NCBI GenBank assembly: GCA_001579985.1
Contig: LRSR01000346.1
Location: 1-22,505, forward strand
DNA from: Hypsibius dujardini
Lineage: Eukaryota; Tardigrada; Eutardigrada; Parachela; Hypsibiidae
Direction: 5' to 3'
DNA: 22,505 nt
Below are positions 1 through 15,762 of this stretch, in pieces; positions within the stretch are counted from its first letter, which is position 1, and every line of letters begins with the position of its first letter. The notes below the pieces were generated by a model that worked only from the letters and a program-made list of their open reading frames with translations, ran no database searches and was not told the origin of the DNA. The position numbers and the translations under genes were made by a program.

Positions 1-162
1 AACACAAACTGTAAATATCTGTTTATGATATTTATGACTTTAATTAAAAGAGAAATTAAATTATAATGTGTAACTTAATTATTGTATTTTAATATAGAAT
101 AAGAATCCAGACCTCGTTGAAATGACATCGTAAATAATAATTATATTTCACTCTGCACGTAC
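1..162 (-). other. AT-rich start of intron 1 of the BTB gene
   Basis: This stretch is strongly AT-rich and has no coding signal. It follows the splice donor of the BTB exon on the minus strand (GTACGT, reading 162 down to 157), so it is most simply the first part of that gene's intron. The next exon is outside the window. No repeat or RNA gene is visible. Confidence 0.55.
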
Positions 163-473
163 CGGTGAGCTGGGATTTCACGCTGGATAACGCCCCTTCC
201 GACTACGAAGACCACATCGCTCAGCGCTTCGCAATTGTCCAGAAGGAACTGGCCTCGGTCAAGGAGACTCGACCGGTCGCACTGCCAGTTAGCAATCGCC
301 GACTGGGCGGACGCCGGCGCAGCTTGCGCCGTCTCTTCCTCCGATTCCTCACCGGAGTCCGTCGCGGGTTTATTGTCTAATTCGTCCTCCACGCTGATCG
401 ATCCCATCACTCGGAGGAGTTGCCTTGGAAGACCGGAAGCTCGCCGCTCCGCCACTGGTTCAATTGTGGTCAT
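163..473 (-). CDS. BTB/POZ-domain protein, first coding exon (BTBD1/2/3/6-like), partial
   Basis: The first coding exon starts at the ATG at 473-471 (MTTIEPVAERR). About 60 residues of low-complexity, acidic and Ala/Ser-rich leader follow, including a SGEESEEET patch. The exon then enters the start of a BTB domain: NWQ, a short helix, LLDNCEALSDVVFVVG and IPAHR(Y). The NWQ...DVxFVVG...PAHKY order is typical of the BTBD1/2/3/6 group (BTB-BACK-PHR). Family knowledge: these proteins act as substrate adaptors of cullin-3 ubiquitin ligases. The exon ends at a donor reading CG then GTACGT, splitting an Arg codon; a second possible donor lies three bases further on. The frame is also open upstream of the ATG, but only with GTG as a start, so the ATG is preferred. 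The BACK and PHR domains would lie off the left edge. The exact subfamily cannot be decided from this piece. Confidence 0.75.
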
Positions 474-524
474 GATTTTGGCGTTCCCTTTTGGCGCAGG
501 AGGTTCTTGCACACGAGTTAAGCG

Positions 525-640
525 TAGGCTGGGTTGGGTGTCGGCTGGGTTGGGTGTCGGCTGGGTTGGGTATCGGATGAGTTGGGTGTTGGCTGGGTTG
601 GGTGTCGGATGAGTTAAACGTAGGCTGAGTTGGGTGTCGG
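525..640. repeat. G-rich 16-bp minisatellite next to the BTB start
   Basis: Seven or so imperfect copies of a 16-bp unit close to TCGGCTGGGTTGGGTG lie about 50 bp upstream of the BTB start codon. Some copies carry ATGAG in place of CTGGG. The plus strand has many closely spaced GGG/GG runs, so four-stranded structures are possible. Given its place it would lie in the 5' UTR or core promoter of the minus-strand BTB gene. Confidence 0.8.
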
Positions 641-818
641 TTAAGGCGTAGAATGGCCGAGGGAGTTGGATTAATTCTCCTGCGTTCTACAGTGTATACC
701 TAACAGCACAGCTGTGGACCCTGCTTGGCGAAGGAAAAACGTCTGACTCTTCTACGCCTGAGAAGGGATCGGAACGCGCTCGTCTGAATTCCCAAGCATA
801 GCTCACCCATTCCCATTA
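641..818. other. Spacer between the BTB start and the first MITE
   Basis: No gene, RNA or repeat was recognised here. It is moderately GC-rich and probably contains upstream regulatory DNA of the BTB gene, but no motif supports a specific promoter. Confidence 0.3.
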
Positions 819-1143
819 TGAGGTAGGGACCCTGGAATGGGCCACCCTGGAATCACAACTTCCAGACAGTTTTTCACTATAACCAAAATCTTAAACGACA
901 CAGAATCATTGATAACCCTGGTGGAACGCTCACCAGATGTGAAGAAAAGTTGTGGGAACATGTTTAAAAAAAAAGAAATAAAAAACTCTGTTGGACGATT
1001 GGAGAAAGTCCACCATAGAGGGCGCTGACCACGCAGTGACTGATCAGTTTTCCGTTAACTGACGACAGAGCGCCCCCTGCTGCACGATGGCCCATTCCAG
1101 GGTGCGGGAAAGTCAAGTGATCTATTCCAGGGCTCCTACCTCA
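819..1143. mobile_element. MITE-like palindromic element A (about 325 bp)
   Basis: The left end reads TGAGGTAGGGACCCTGGAAT and the right end is its near-perfect reverse complement (ATTCCAGGGCTCCTACCTCA). A second, inner pair (GAATGGGCCACC and GATGGCCCATTC) continues the fold. The roughly 240-bp interior has no significant reading frame, as expected for a non-autonomous DNA element. No clear target-site duplication is visible, so the exact ends and superfamily are unsure. Confidence 0.7.
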
Positions 1144-1319
1144 CTGAACGAACGAGCAGGTAGCGTGATAGCACATTTACCTTGAGGCGTCATCACAAGC
1201 GGAAGGTGAGTGAGTCATTTGCAATTTAAATATTCCGGTGTCGCTGACTGAGCCCCAAAATAAACCCGGTACGACCCACGGATGGGTGGCGACCCACGGA
1301 GACAACATATAAAATCAAC

Positions 1320-1523
1320 GACAAGTTTGAGTAAACTGGAGGGTCCGGGATATGGGCAAAAGGGGCGGAGCAGGGGGTGGCATGTTTGAGCATGAAAGAA
1401 AGCAGGAACAGGAACACAGCAACCGCTGCAGGTCAGGTGATTCATTGTTCGATTATTTGAAACGCACCCCCTGCCCCGCCTCTTTTGCCCATTCCCCGGA
1501 CCCTCCAGTGTACTCAATTTGTT
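1320..1523. mobile_element. MITE-like palindromic element B (about 200 bp)
   Basis: Two inverted arms of roughly 60 bp (1320-1382 and 1462-1523) read inwards through ACTGGAGGGTCCGGG, then ATGGGCAAAAG and GGCGG.GCAGGGGGTG. The arms enclose about 80 bp of unrelated sequence. The core resembles that of the 217-bp element D, but the outer ends differ (TTTGAGTA.ACTGG against TACAGTAAGCGAC). It has no coding capacity. Confidence 0.8.
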
Positions 1524-1554
1524 GACTGTACGAAACGCGTTCGATCCCATCACA

Positions 1555-1704
1555 TACTGTATTTCCGTGATAGATAGCGACAGCGTACGAGCTGTGGAAC
1601 GTTTAATCGGCCACGGGGCGCTTGTGCTGTGTGTACGGTGCACAGAGCCCGTGCACACGTTCCATTCCAGTACGTCTGTCGCTATCTATCGCGGAAATAC
1701 AGTA
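1555..1704. mobile_element. MITE-like palindromic element C (150 bp)
   Basis: A 150-bp inverted-repeat element lies about 30 bp after element B. The left end reads TACTGTATTTCCGTGATAGA and continues TAGCGACAG. The right end is the reverse complement with few changes, closing with GGAAATACAGTA. The interior is a spacer of about 80 bp. It looks like a separate small non-autonomous DNA element; the GCGACAG string also occurs in the ends of element D. Confidence 0.75.
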
Positions 1705-1769
1705 CAGTAATACTTGCAGTGTTTTACGACGACTCGATACTGCCTGCCGAAAAACCAACCTTTGGCCAT

Positions 1770-2180
1770 TTTGATTTTGACTCAAACAAATCAAATTAAC
1801 TTGTCCATTTTTTGCCAGCCCTCGAGGTCACAGGGATGCGGCCAAACTAACGAAAACTCCGTTTGATCCGATTTTGATTTTGATTTTGATTTGATTTGGT
1901 GGAGCTAAAAACAGTTTATCTTAAAAACGTAGTTTTGACAAAACCATTTTTTTGCTGCTGTGACCTTCCAATTTTTCGTGTGAAAACAATTCAACCTCGT
2001 AAATTCCAGCTCTAAGCCTTAAAAATTTGTAGTTAAAATCAATAAATTTAATTTTCGAAATCAAATCAAACAAAAATTGGGTGAAAATAAAACTGATCAA
2101 ACCAATTACACTGTTTGATTGATTGTTTGATTTGATATGATCTGATGTGATTTCATTGGTTTGATTTGATCGCATCTCTA
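1770..2180. repeat. AT-rich stretch of alternating ATTTTG / CAAATC runs
   Basis: This stretch is rich in short GATTTT, GATTTG and complementary CAAATC runs (around 1782, 1866-1895, 2055-2075, 2110-2135 and 2155-2170). It also has a small inverted pair, AGGTCACAG near 1829 and CTGTGACCT near 1960. The runs allow the region to fold on itself, but there are no clean termini. It may be the remnant of an old palindromic element or simply low-complexity intergenic DNA. It has no gene. Confidence 0.45.
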
Positions 2181-2264
2181 TGTTCGGAGGTGAGGTGTAA
2201 CGACGAATCGGAGTTGGAAAAGTGTATCCGGTGTTAATTGTTAATTATATGTGGGTGTGAATCG

Positions 2265-2673
2265 TGGGTCCCGGAAATGGGCGAAAGGGGCGGGTCAGGG
2301 GTAATACTTGACCAATCAACCAATCAACCAGCAAAGCTCGGATAGTACAGTAAGCGACAGAATATATTCTAACGGAGGGTCCCGGAAATGGACAAAGGGG
2401 GCGGGTCAGGGGTGATACTTGAACAATCAACCAATCAACCAAGGAAGCTCCGATAGTACAGTAAGCGACAGAATTTATTCTAACGGAGGGTCCCGGAAAT
2501 GGACAAAGGGGGCGGGTCAGGGGTAATACTTGACCAATCAACCAATCAAACACCGGAGCTCCGGAGCAATCGGAGTAGAGTTGATTGGTTGATTGTTTAA
2601 TAATTACCCCTGCCCCGCCCCTTTCGCCCATCTCCGGGATCCTCCATTAGATTAAATTCTGTCGTTTACTGTA
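2265..2673. mobile_element. Tandemly amplified MITE D: two left-arm units plus one full 217-bp element
   Basis: The last unit, 2457-2673, is a complete 217-bp palindromic element. It starts TACAGTAAGCGACAGAATTT, runs through CTAACGGAGGGTCCCGGAAA and a GGGGCGGG core, and its right arm mirrors this and ends TTTACTGTA. To its left are two further copies of the left part only, starting at 2346 (from TACAG) and at about 2265 (truncated inside the arm). They repeat with an exact 111-bp period. The element carries no gene. The same 217-bp element occurs singly at 3827-4043. Confidence 0.88.
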
Positions 2674-3116
2674 ACACGTAATGTACGTGTAACACGCGCA
2701 ATGCATTTGCGACATCCATTTCCATACAACGATCACTACGACAACGGCTGCAACTAAATATACTGACGTGATGGCTTCGCGCTCTGCAAGAGCATTACGT
2801 CGTTATCCTAGCCCGGAGTGCAGGTAAGCTCATGCGTGGATCCATAGGTCTAAGTTTACCGTGGGTCTATTTCTACGGCACGAAGCTATCGCGTCACTTG
2901 AGCAGATGTTCTTCCAGCTTGGAGAGTGTGCACGCCGTTGTAGGGTCCCGCCAATTCACCTGATGGACAGCCAATTCACCTGATGGACAGCCAATCTTAC
3001 TGACGTGCGGGCACGAAGCAAAAGGTCCATCCACGGTGCCATTTGGCTCTTCGACCAGGTCAAAATAACTGGAGATCACAGGAGAGTTCCCTTCTCGTGA
3101 TTATGGTTGATTATTG
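2674..3116 (+). other. Region upstream of the globin start, with a candidate 5' exon end and a 20-bp direct repeat
   Basis: A strong donor, CAG then GTAAGC, lies at 2823/2824. It is preceded by a short open stretch from an ATG at 2771. A possible acceptor (ATCACAG) lies at about 3081. This could be a noncoding 5' exon and intron of the globin transcript, in which case the 2771 ATG would be an upstream frame. A perfect tandem of CCAATTCACCTGATGGACAG fills 2951-2990. No other gene is seen. The 5' exon is an inference from splice motifs only. Confidence 0.35.
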
Positions 3117-5364
3117 ATGGGAAGCGGATTAAGCAGTGCCTGTGCATACTTAACGGGTCGACGCTCCGACGTACCCGATCGGGTGACGGGCCTGACGGAC
3201 CGGGAGAAGCGGGCCATCCAGGAGACCTGGCGGCTCGTTTATCGTGACCTCAAGGGAAATGGTGTGGAACTCTTTGTACGGTAAGGAACGAGCCACAATC
3301 GTGCGCACATTCAGCGTTTCTCATATAAAGCTCCATATCAAATTATGCGTTGATGAAAATGGCTCGACCGAATTCGGAGCGTCTGATGTTGTAGCTACTT
3401 CAGCCGTCATCCGTCCTATAAGAAGGCTTTCGAAAGTTTGAAGGACGTCCGACTCCAGGACATCGGTAAAAGCCATAAACTGCGAGCACATTCGGTTCAA
3501 GTTATGCAGTAAGTCCGAACGTTTCTACGGACATTTTCTCCGTCTAAGAACATCTAAGAACATCTTTGTGGAAGTGACAGTTTTTTATCATACTTTTTAT
3601 TTTCCTGCTGTAGCGCTTTGACCGCCGTCATCGGTAAGTCTGACGACGGGGAAACGGTCGCACGGTTATCTGCCATGTCTGTTTTTGTTTTAGACAATCT
3701 CGGTGATCCGGATATTTTGGTTTCCCTTCTTATGAAGGTAATGCAGATAACTAATAAACCTTCTTGCGTGATGTGTGTATCATTCTCCGGCATGCCTCTG
3801 TAAACGGCATACACGGAGACGCATAGTACAGAAAGCGACAGAATTTATTCTAACGGAGGGTCCCGGAAATGGGTAAAAGGGGCGGGGCAGGGGTTATAAT
3901 CGAACAATCAACCAATCAACTCTACTCCGATTGCTCCGGAGCTCCGCTGGTTGATTGGTTGACTGGTCAAGTATTACCCCCGCCCCGCCCCTTTTGCCCA
4001 TTTCCGGGACCCTCCGTTAGATTAAATTCGGTCGCTTACTGTAAATCGGCGTTACATCGAGTATGTCCTTTCTGGACTATCTGTTTGTGCATTTGTATAC
4101 CCGCATTGGTATAACCTTGAATTGAGCATGCTGTTGAAGTCCACATTAAATAAAGTCTTCATTTGAAATTTATGCGTATTTTCCCAGACTGGGCGGAACC
4201 ACGCGAAACGCGGAATGCTTGCGGAGCATTTTACGGTAACGGCCCCGCTGCAAACATAGACACCACGAAACTGCCTTTGGTAGAGGTCTTACCTATAAGA
4301 ATACGGAGTGGCTATTTTTAACCCATTTTTGGGGCCCAAGAGCACCCCGGCTATTTTACCCCTCCCAAGGGCTCTAGGGCCTGGCTACTTTACCTCTCTC
4401 TGTATACATCACAAAGGGGCCAAATCGCGCTCCTGCTATGTTACCCTTCCCATGTTGTCCGTCTGTCTGTCTGTCTTTCCGTTGTCCATCCGTTTGTTAA
4501 CCGTTCGTCCGTTGTCGAGCAGTTGGTCGAACACCGGGCGACGGCCGAATGAATAGCGGACGGACGGACGGATGGACGACGGACGGATGACGGACGACGG
4601 ACGGACGACGGACGGATAACGGACGGATGGACGACGGACGGATAACGGACGGACGACGGATGGGTAACGGACCGACGGACGGATAACGAACGGACGACGG
4701 ACAGATAACGGACGGACGCACGAACGGATAGCATGGTAGAAGTAAAATAGCCAGGGCGCTATTTTTTCCCTAGTGATGTATTCAGGGAGGGGTAAAATAG
4801 CCAGAGTTCTGTTGGGTCCCAGGGAAGGGTAAAATAGCCCGGGTGCTGTTTAGCCCCACGCACCACAAGGAAGGGTAATATAGCTATAGTTATAAGAATA
4901 TTTATTCCTGATATGCGATATCTGTGTCCAGTAGACCCTTCACGTGACGACAGTGGACTTTCTCGCCTTTAAGTTGGGCCACAATTTCGGCAACATCCAC
5001 AAAACGGCTTGGAATAAAATGCTTGAAGTGGTGAGAACTCCGTACAATAATGTCTGTCGGCTTCTTCTTTCTCGAAGTCAAACTTAGGAGGTACGTATGC
5101 CTTTCATTTACGAAACAGGTTATGGCCATTATCGAACAAGGCATCGATGCCGAAACCGATGACGCCAAGCACAAGGAGCGCCAGCTCGCGCTCAACTCAA
5201 AAGCAGCTGAAGAGGCGGCACCGAAGGAGAAGGAATTCGAGGTTGAAATGGTGATTCCTGGCCCGGAGCCTGCACAAGCAGTAACGGCAAGGGTCGCTGT
5301 TTCTGCTGCAGCTGCAGCCGCCGCCACTCCCGCCGACGTTCCCCCAGCCAAACCCGCCCATTAA
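3117..5364 (+). CDS. Globin with probable N-terminal acylation site, seven exons, complete
   Basis: Exons: 3117-3280, 3395-3508, 3614-3633, 3694-3737, 4188-4235, 4935-5030 and 5119-5364. All introns are GT-AG and all phases agree, giving 243 residues. Landmarks: Trp38 (A12), Pro61 (C2), Phe67 (CD1), His87 (distal E7, in KLRAHSVQVM) and His119 (proximal F8, in TGRNHAKRG), followed by an H helix AWNKMLEV-VMAIIEQGI. Intron 1 splits Arg55 in phase 2 (B12.2) and intron 5 lies at G7.0; both are classic ancestral globin introns. An in-frame TGA just upstream fixes the ATG at 3117. The start MGSGLSS fits the N-myristoylation pattern (Gly2, Ser6), as in membrane-bound globin X types. A charged, Ala-rich tail of about 70 residues follows the H helix. 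The role in oxygen, NO or redox chemistry at a membrane is inferred. Introns 4 and 5 contain mobile elements. Least certain are the acceptor of exon 6 (TCCAGTAG) and the donor of exon 4 (GTAATG). Confidence 0.9.
3827..4043. mobile_element. MITE D, single 217-bp copy inside globin intron 4
   Basis: It starts TACAGAAAGCGACAGAATTT and ends with the reverse complement, TCGGTCGCTTACTGTA. Long arms carry CTAACGGAGGGTCCCGGAAA and AAAGGGGCGGGGCAGGGGT; only about 20 bp separate the arms. Its length is identical to that of the copy at 2457-2673. The whole element could fold into one hairpin. It sits between globin exon 4 (ends 3737) and exon 5 (starts 4188) and so must be spliced out. No coding frame belongs to it. 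Confidence 0.9.
4304..4890. mobile_element. Foldback-like element (587 bp) inside globin intron 5, with 10-bp target-site duplication
   Basis: The element is flanked on both sides by the same ten bases, TATAAGAATA (4294-4303 and 4891-4900), which looks like a target-site duplication. Both arms are built of loose subrepeats containing GGCTATTTTACCCCTCCC on the left and the complement (GGGAGGGGTAAAATAGCC) on the right, about 150 bp each. The centre is a minisatellite rich in GACGGACGGATAACGG (about 4555-4725), bordered on its left by GTCTGTCTGTC. Long arms with internal subrepeats and 9-10-bp duplications are known for FB elements and some Mutator-like elements; assignment to that group is an inference. 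No transposase frame is present. Confidence 0.8.
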
Positions 5365-5461
5365 AGCGCTTCTGGCATCTGCTTCCGCGCTGGCCCATAA
5401 AACGTTCTCAATTGCTTCTGATCTTTCCGCGAGCTACGGTTTCTTGCTCTGTGTGAAGTGC

Positions 5462-5467
5462 AATAAA
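5462..5467 (+). terminator. Poly(A) signal of the globin gene
   Basis: An AATAAA hexamer lies about 98 bp after the globin stop codon (5362-5364), at a normal 3' UTR distance. It is the first canonical hexamer after the stop. Confidence 0.65.
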
Positions 5468-5782
5468 GTGCAATAATGAATGTGTACAGTGTATAAACTA
5501 AATAACATGTGTCACATTGCCACAATTTGATGTGAATTGTGGATTAAGCAGAGCCTACTGATTTTCCATATATGCAGTCCGACACATAGGCGTCGAGTGG
5601 TTAGATCTGTTCGAGGGTAGCTCGGTTAACAACTGTAATCGTACTCTATGGGCGGGTTCGGGAAAGTTGGACTGGAGCGCGGTATATTTTTTCAATTACC
5701 GCATTTACACTGCGGAGTAGCAAAGTGAACAATGGCATTTGAACTTGTGAACTAAGACCATTCCCGGTTGAAAGAGGTTATC
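5468..5782. other. Intergenic stretch after the globin gene
   Basis: No reading frame, RNA gene or repeat of note was recognised here. It is the spacer between the globin 3' end and the decayed protease. Confidence 0.3.
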
Positions 5783-7095
<1,313 letters not shown>

Positions 7096-8927
7096 GTGTC
7101 TGGTTTGCCATGGTGGGATGTCCGTGTACAGTAGTTGGCACTCGAACCAAATGAAAAGGCGGATGAACATGTAGAATAAGAGTATGTTGCAGGATAAATG
7201 CGAGTAAAGTAAAACGGAAGGACACACTCCATTGAAAAGTGGTGGCAAAAAGGAAGAAGAAGAAGAAACTACGAACAAAGCGATTATACCGCTTGCAGCA
7301 AAAGTGTAAGCTAGCAGTGATAGTTATAAGGCAATAGCAAAAAGAGAGCCGCTGCTGACCACGGTGGCGCGCTTTTTGACTCTCAATCACAATAGTTATC
7401 TTTGAAATGACCGGTGTAAAATGTGTACGATACAATGCCGTAGGTGTGTATACGCATACTGCACACTACCGTCTATATATACTCAAGGCCACAGGTCAGA
7501 TCAGGAGAAATGAAAAAGGAGTCGAGGGAGGCGCAGCGCACGGATGTCCATATGTGTCCGTGCGTCTGGTGTGGGCTGGCTTGCTCTTTCGTATTTCGTT
7601 CTGTATATCTTATATACTCCGGTGTGACAACGGAAGATTCTTTTTTTGGAGGAGGGAAAAACAGCTGGGGCTTGATGATAAGATAACCCGCGGTGGGGGC
7701 GGATTGGGATACGGCTAAATTAGTGGTGGTTCCGTTCGGCCTTCTTCTGGCCGGAAAGGGCCGAGTAGGACAGATTCTCTGTGAACAAGGAAGGAGTACA
7801 CATTCCTACGCTATCCCGAAGTGAGAGACAATCCCACACGTCATGGTCATTTCTGCCTGCCGATGTCATGGATGTGTAGTTCTGTACAGTTACGATGGAC
7901 CAACCGTGGGGACACGTTAGTCGTCGATCAGCAGGTGACGAGGGGTTGCATTCGGTTATTCGGTCATTCCACCCACATCAGGGAGCACGGTTAGCCGCAG
8001 GTATCGCAGGAGGGGTCCACCGGGAAGGCCCGCAAAACGTCTCACACAAGCGCAACGTGTGCCAAACGGATGCGCATCAACAGTCTCATCATGCAGGGTA
8101 CCCTTCACATGCGGTACGGGAAATGGGATTGGAACGGGTGAGGACCAACAACAGCACACGCACACGGCTTCAATTTCCAGTGTTTTTACAACCGCATTTT
8201 TCAGTTAATCAAAAAACCTCCAGGCGAAACAACAAACAACAGGCACTGAAATAAATATGAAAGGGGTGTGAAAGAGAGGCGCACCCAGACCGGTGGGTGA
8301 AGATCCCGCTCACAAAAAAAGTAGTAAATAACGAGGTGGCAGCAGCAGAAAGTATGAACACCCCAACTCAGCCCCTGAACAAACATCACTCCGGGATCGG
8401 GATGGCTAACAAAAAAACCTCAATATCACGCAAATTTTCTCGATCTCACTCTCACTCTCAGTCTCTTCTCTCTCGCTCTCTCGCTTGTCGTAAACAAAAC
8501 AACACAACCAATCAGAGTCTCTTAAAGTGCAAAACAAAAATGTCTTCCGTCTCGTATCTCAAATCAATCTCATTCTCAAATTGCAAGGTAAAAAACACTG
8601 CGACGAAGATTCAGGTGTGTGTGGGTGTGGCCGGGTCGCCTGCGCTTGCGCGCGCTCGTGCATTTCTTCGGACGAGGAGTACAGCACAGCACAGCACGTC
8701 ACGGTGACAGCAAGAGAGAGAGGGGGAATATAAATAAGGATGTTGGTTGCAGGCCTCTCGACTCTCCACCACTTTTTGGACACAAGTGAGAGCGAGAGAG
8801 CGAGAGACGTGGGAGGAGACAAACGAGGGACAGGGGGGCAAAAATATGAACAGGGCCGGTGGTTGTTGTAGAGGAGAAGAAGGATGGTTTGCAGCAGGGG
8901 GAGGAGGAGAGTGTTTTTGCAGGGTTA
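7096..8927. other. Intergenic region, probably including the SERCA 3' UTR
   Basis: No gene was recognised in these 1.8 kb. The right part lies downstream of the SERCA stop codon on the minus strand and probably holds its 3' UTR, but no clear minus-strand AATAAA was found. A CT-rich run (about 8432-8480) and an opposite GA-rich run (about 8708-8850) are visible. The open frames present are short, overlapping and compositionally biased. Confidence 0.35.
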
Positions 8928-15450
<6,523 letters not shown>

Positions 15451-15586
15451 CCTTCCTTCTCGCGAGGTGAGTGCGAGTCCACCTGGGCCGACCGGACGGC
15501 GGAGGAGGTCCCTTCAGCAGTCCCCGTCACTCACTTCCGTGAGGTCCACGCGCACTCCTTCCTGACGCGTCGATCAACTTGCGATT
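15451..15586 (-). other. SERCA: Probable 5' UTR part of SERCA exon 1
   Basis: On the minus strand a good acceptor (TTCGTCCTTGCAG) ends at 15587, followed by AATCGC and 136 bp up to the SERCA ATG. A candidate upstream donor (CACACAGG then GTGAGT) ends an exon at about 16207. Together these suggest a noncoding first exon, an intron of about 620 bp, and then the coding exon. This rests on splice motifs only. Confidence 0.45.
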
Positions 15587-15735
15587 CTGCAAGGACGAAT
15601 AAAAAATTCCTGCCCCCGTTGTCCGAATACAAATCTATTTTTTCTCTGGATTCGGAAACCGAAAAGTGAAACGAGTGGCTGGGTGCCACGCGGAGGCTGG
15701 AGGAGACAAGTGAACTTATTTTTTACTCGTACAAG

Positions 15736-15762
15736 CAGCTGCACTGTACCAAAGTGCAGCTG
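15736..15762. repeat. Perfect 10-bp inverted repeat with E-box ends
   Basis: CAGCTGCACT and AGTGCAGCTG are exact reverse complements separated by GTACCAA. Each arm holds the E-box CAGCTG. It lies in the putative first intron or upstream region of SERCA and could form a hairpin or bind bHLH dimers. No function is shown. Confidence 0.6.

Noticed and set aside
2245-2631. A repetitive minus-strand frame in the MITE array
   Set aside because: It follows directly from the 111-bp period, a multiple of three. The element is a non-coding palindrome.
4441-4734. Minus-strand Arg/Ser/Pro-rich frames (RPSSVRR-like repeats)
   Set aside because: They are translations of the GACGGACGGAT minisatellite at the centre of the foldback element.
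4902-5351. A 149-codon minus-strand open frame
   Set aside because: It is the shadow of globin exons 6 and 7 on the opposite strand. The plus strand carries the globin H helix and matching splice sites.
7895-8254. An ATG-started 119-codon plus-strand frame
   Set aside because: It has no domain and a His/Arg/Gln-rich composition, has overlapping open frames on the other strand, and lies in the probable SERCA 3' flank.
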